Shown here one piece after another: positions 7,281-7,529 of a stretch of 7,529 nt of DNA. Source of the stretch: an uncultured Austwickia sp. Lineage in GTDB: Bacteria > Actinomycetota > Actinomycetes > Actinomycetales > Dermatophilaceae. Position 1 is the stretch's first letter. Every line of letters starts with the position of its first letter. The notes under the pieces are model-generated. The model was not told where the DNA came from. It was given only the letters and a program-made list of their open reading frames with translations, and did no database searches. The stretch lies in NCBI GenBank assembly GCA_934678955.1, contig CAKUSI010000174.1, forward strand, positions 1 to 7,529. Reading direction: 5' to 3'. The position numbers and the translations under genes were made by a program.

Positions 7281-7314
7281 CGTAGAGTTGATGACGAGGC
7301 AGGTTCTCAACTCT
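7281..7314 (-). promoter_or_regulatory. Possible dprA promoter framed by an operator-like inverted repeat
   Basis: AGAGTTGA (7284-7291) and TCAACTCT (7307-7314) form a perfect 8-bp inverted repeat with a 15-nt spacer, so the arm centres are 23 bp apart, about two helical turns. On the minus strand the right arm contains TTGAGA (7310-7305), a good -35 match. The left arm overlaps TCTACG (7286-7281), a weak -10, with an 18-nt spacer. Transcription would start near 7274, leaving about 78 nt of leader before dprA. A dimeric repressor bound here would cover the promoter. The repeat is plainly visible; the promoter is a guess. Confidence 0.35.
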
Positions 7315-7362
7315 GCGGGTCCTTCGGGACGGCCCCTCGCGGGCACTCATTCATAGCTGCCT

Positions 7363-7383
7363 CAACGGTCAACTGCGCCGTTG
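7363..7383. repeat. Short inverted repeat in the intergenic region
   Basis: CAACGG (7363-7368) and CCGTTG (7378-7383) form a 6-bp inverted repeat around a 9-nt loop. The loop begins TCAAC, a pentamer also found at 7307-7311 and 7362-7366, so a regulator could recognise several copies. It is short enough to be chance. Confidence 0.3.
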
Positions 7384-7511
7384 CTATGACAAGACGAGGC
7401 CCGACATGACTCAGTTCGCACTCTCCACGATTTTCAGCATCCGCTACCGGCTGCTTAGGACACGCTAATAAATAATCACGTCTGATACGGGTTCGCGTGG
7501 GAGAATGGTGT

Positions 7512-7529
7512 ATGGCCATTCCTCCCGAG
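7512..7529 (+). CDS. Probable start of a plus-strand gene, cut by the window edge
   Basis: An ATG at 7512 opens MAIPPE before the window ends. GGGAG (7499-7503) lies 8 nt upstream, a good ribosome binding site, and an AT-rich patch sits 36-46 nt upstream, where a promoter could be. Six codons are too few to identify a product. The gene would be divergent from dprA. Confidence 0.4.

Larger units (their letters stand above)
7197..7511. other. Intergenic region between divergent genes
   Basis: This 315-nt stretch shows no convincing gene. It contains the dprA ribosome binding site, a possible dprA promoter with a symmetric operator-like repeat (7281-7314) and a second inverted repeat (7363-7383). 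It also holds an exact 8-nt repeat GACGAGGC at 7293-7300 and 7393-7400, and an AT-rich patch (7466-7476) that stands out from the GC-rich surroundings. It most likely holds the control sites for dprA and for the gene starting at 7512. Confidence 0.5.

Noticed and set aside
7315..7334. GTCC-TTCG-GGAC mini-hairpin as a terminator
   Set aside because: The stem is only 4 bp, no T-run follows, and no gene ends nearby.
6760..7350. Minus-strand open frame overlapping dprA and its upstream region
   Set aside because: It is a shifted frame of dprA for most of its length. The upstream part covers the likely promoter and the translation is low-complexity Arg/Gly/Asp.
7307..7519. 70-codon open frame on the minus strand starting with ATG near 7519
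   Set aside because: It overlaps the ribosome binding site and start of the probable plus-strand gene, uses two consecutive TTA codons that are rare in such genomes, and has no recognisable content.
1..7529. tRNA genes, CRISPR arrays, insertion sequences and an integrase or att site
   Set aside because: No cloverleaf-like sequence, regularly spaced repeats, transposase motifs or recombinase motifs were seen on either strand.

Overview
The window is GC-rich DNA whose codons strongly prefer G or C in the third position. It encodes an actinobacterial-type MobF (TrwC/TraA-like) conjugative relaxase, which points to Actinomycetota. A Micrococcales-like host (Microbacterium or Brevibacterium relatives) is my inference from the style of the proteins, not something the sequence proves. 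The content looks like the DNA-processing part of a conjugative plasmid or integrative conjugative element: relaxase-helicase, DNA methyltransferase, DprA-like protein and one uncharacterised cargo gene. No integrase, replication gene, coupling protein, type IV secretion gene, tRNA or CRISPR array is visible.

Layout, left to right. (1) Positions 1-1114, minus strand: a C5-cytosine DNA methyltransferase that runs off the left edge. Its frame is open throughout, but the variable target-recognition part (about 268-481) carries its coding signal in a different frame, so the gene may be damaged there. (2) Positions 1115-1419: a divergent intergenic region. It holds what may be a decayed gene fragment on the minus strand and a strong imperfect inverted repeat (1297-1309 / 1377-1390) enclosing a smaller hairpin. 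It lies just before the relaxase and is a candidate oriT or leader structure. (3) Positions 1420-4980, plus strand: the 1186-residue relaxase with complete N-terminal relaxase and C-terminal RecD-like helicase motifs. (4) Positions 5047-6177, plus strand, 66 nt downstream and probably co-transcribed: a 376-residue unrecognised protein with an RHGVLH motif of HEPN-ribonuclease type and a tryptophan-rich tail. (5) Positions 6192-7196, minus strand, convergent: a DprA/Smf-family protein. The 14-nt gap and the dprA tail contain nested inverted repeats that could end transcription in both directions. (6) Positions 7197-7511: intergenic, with a possible dprA promoter framed by an 8-bp inverted repeat, a second inverted repeat and an AT-rich patch. 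(7) At 7512 a probable new plus-strand gene begins, with only six codons visible.

How the genes may work together (inference): the relaxase nicks and unwinds the element for transfer as single strands. DprA family members bind single-stranded DNA and could protect or process it in the recipient. The methyltransferase could shield the element from restriction. The HEPN-like protein could be a defence or stabilisation cargo tied to expression of the transfer gene.
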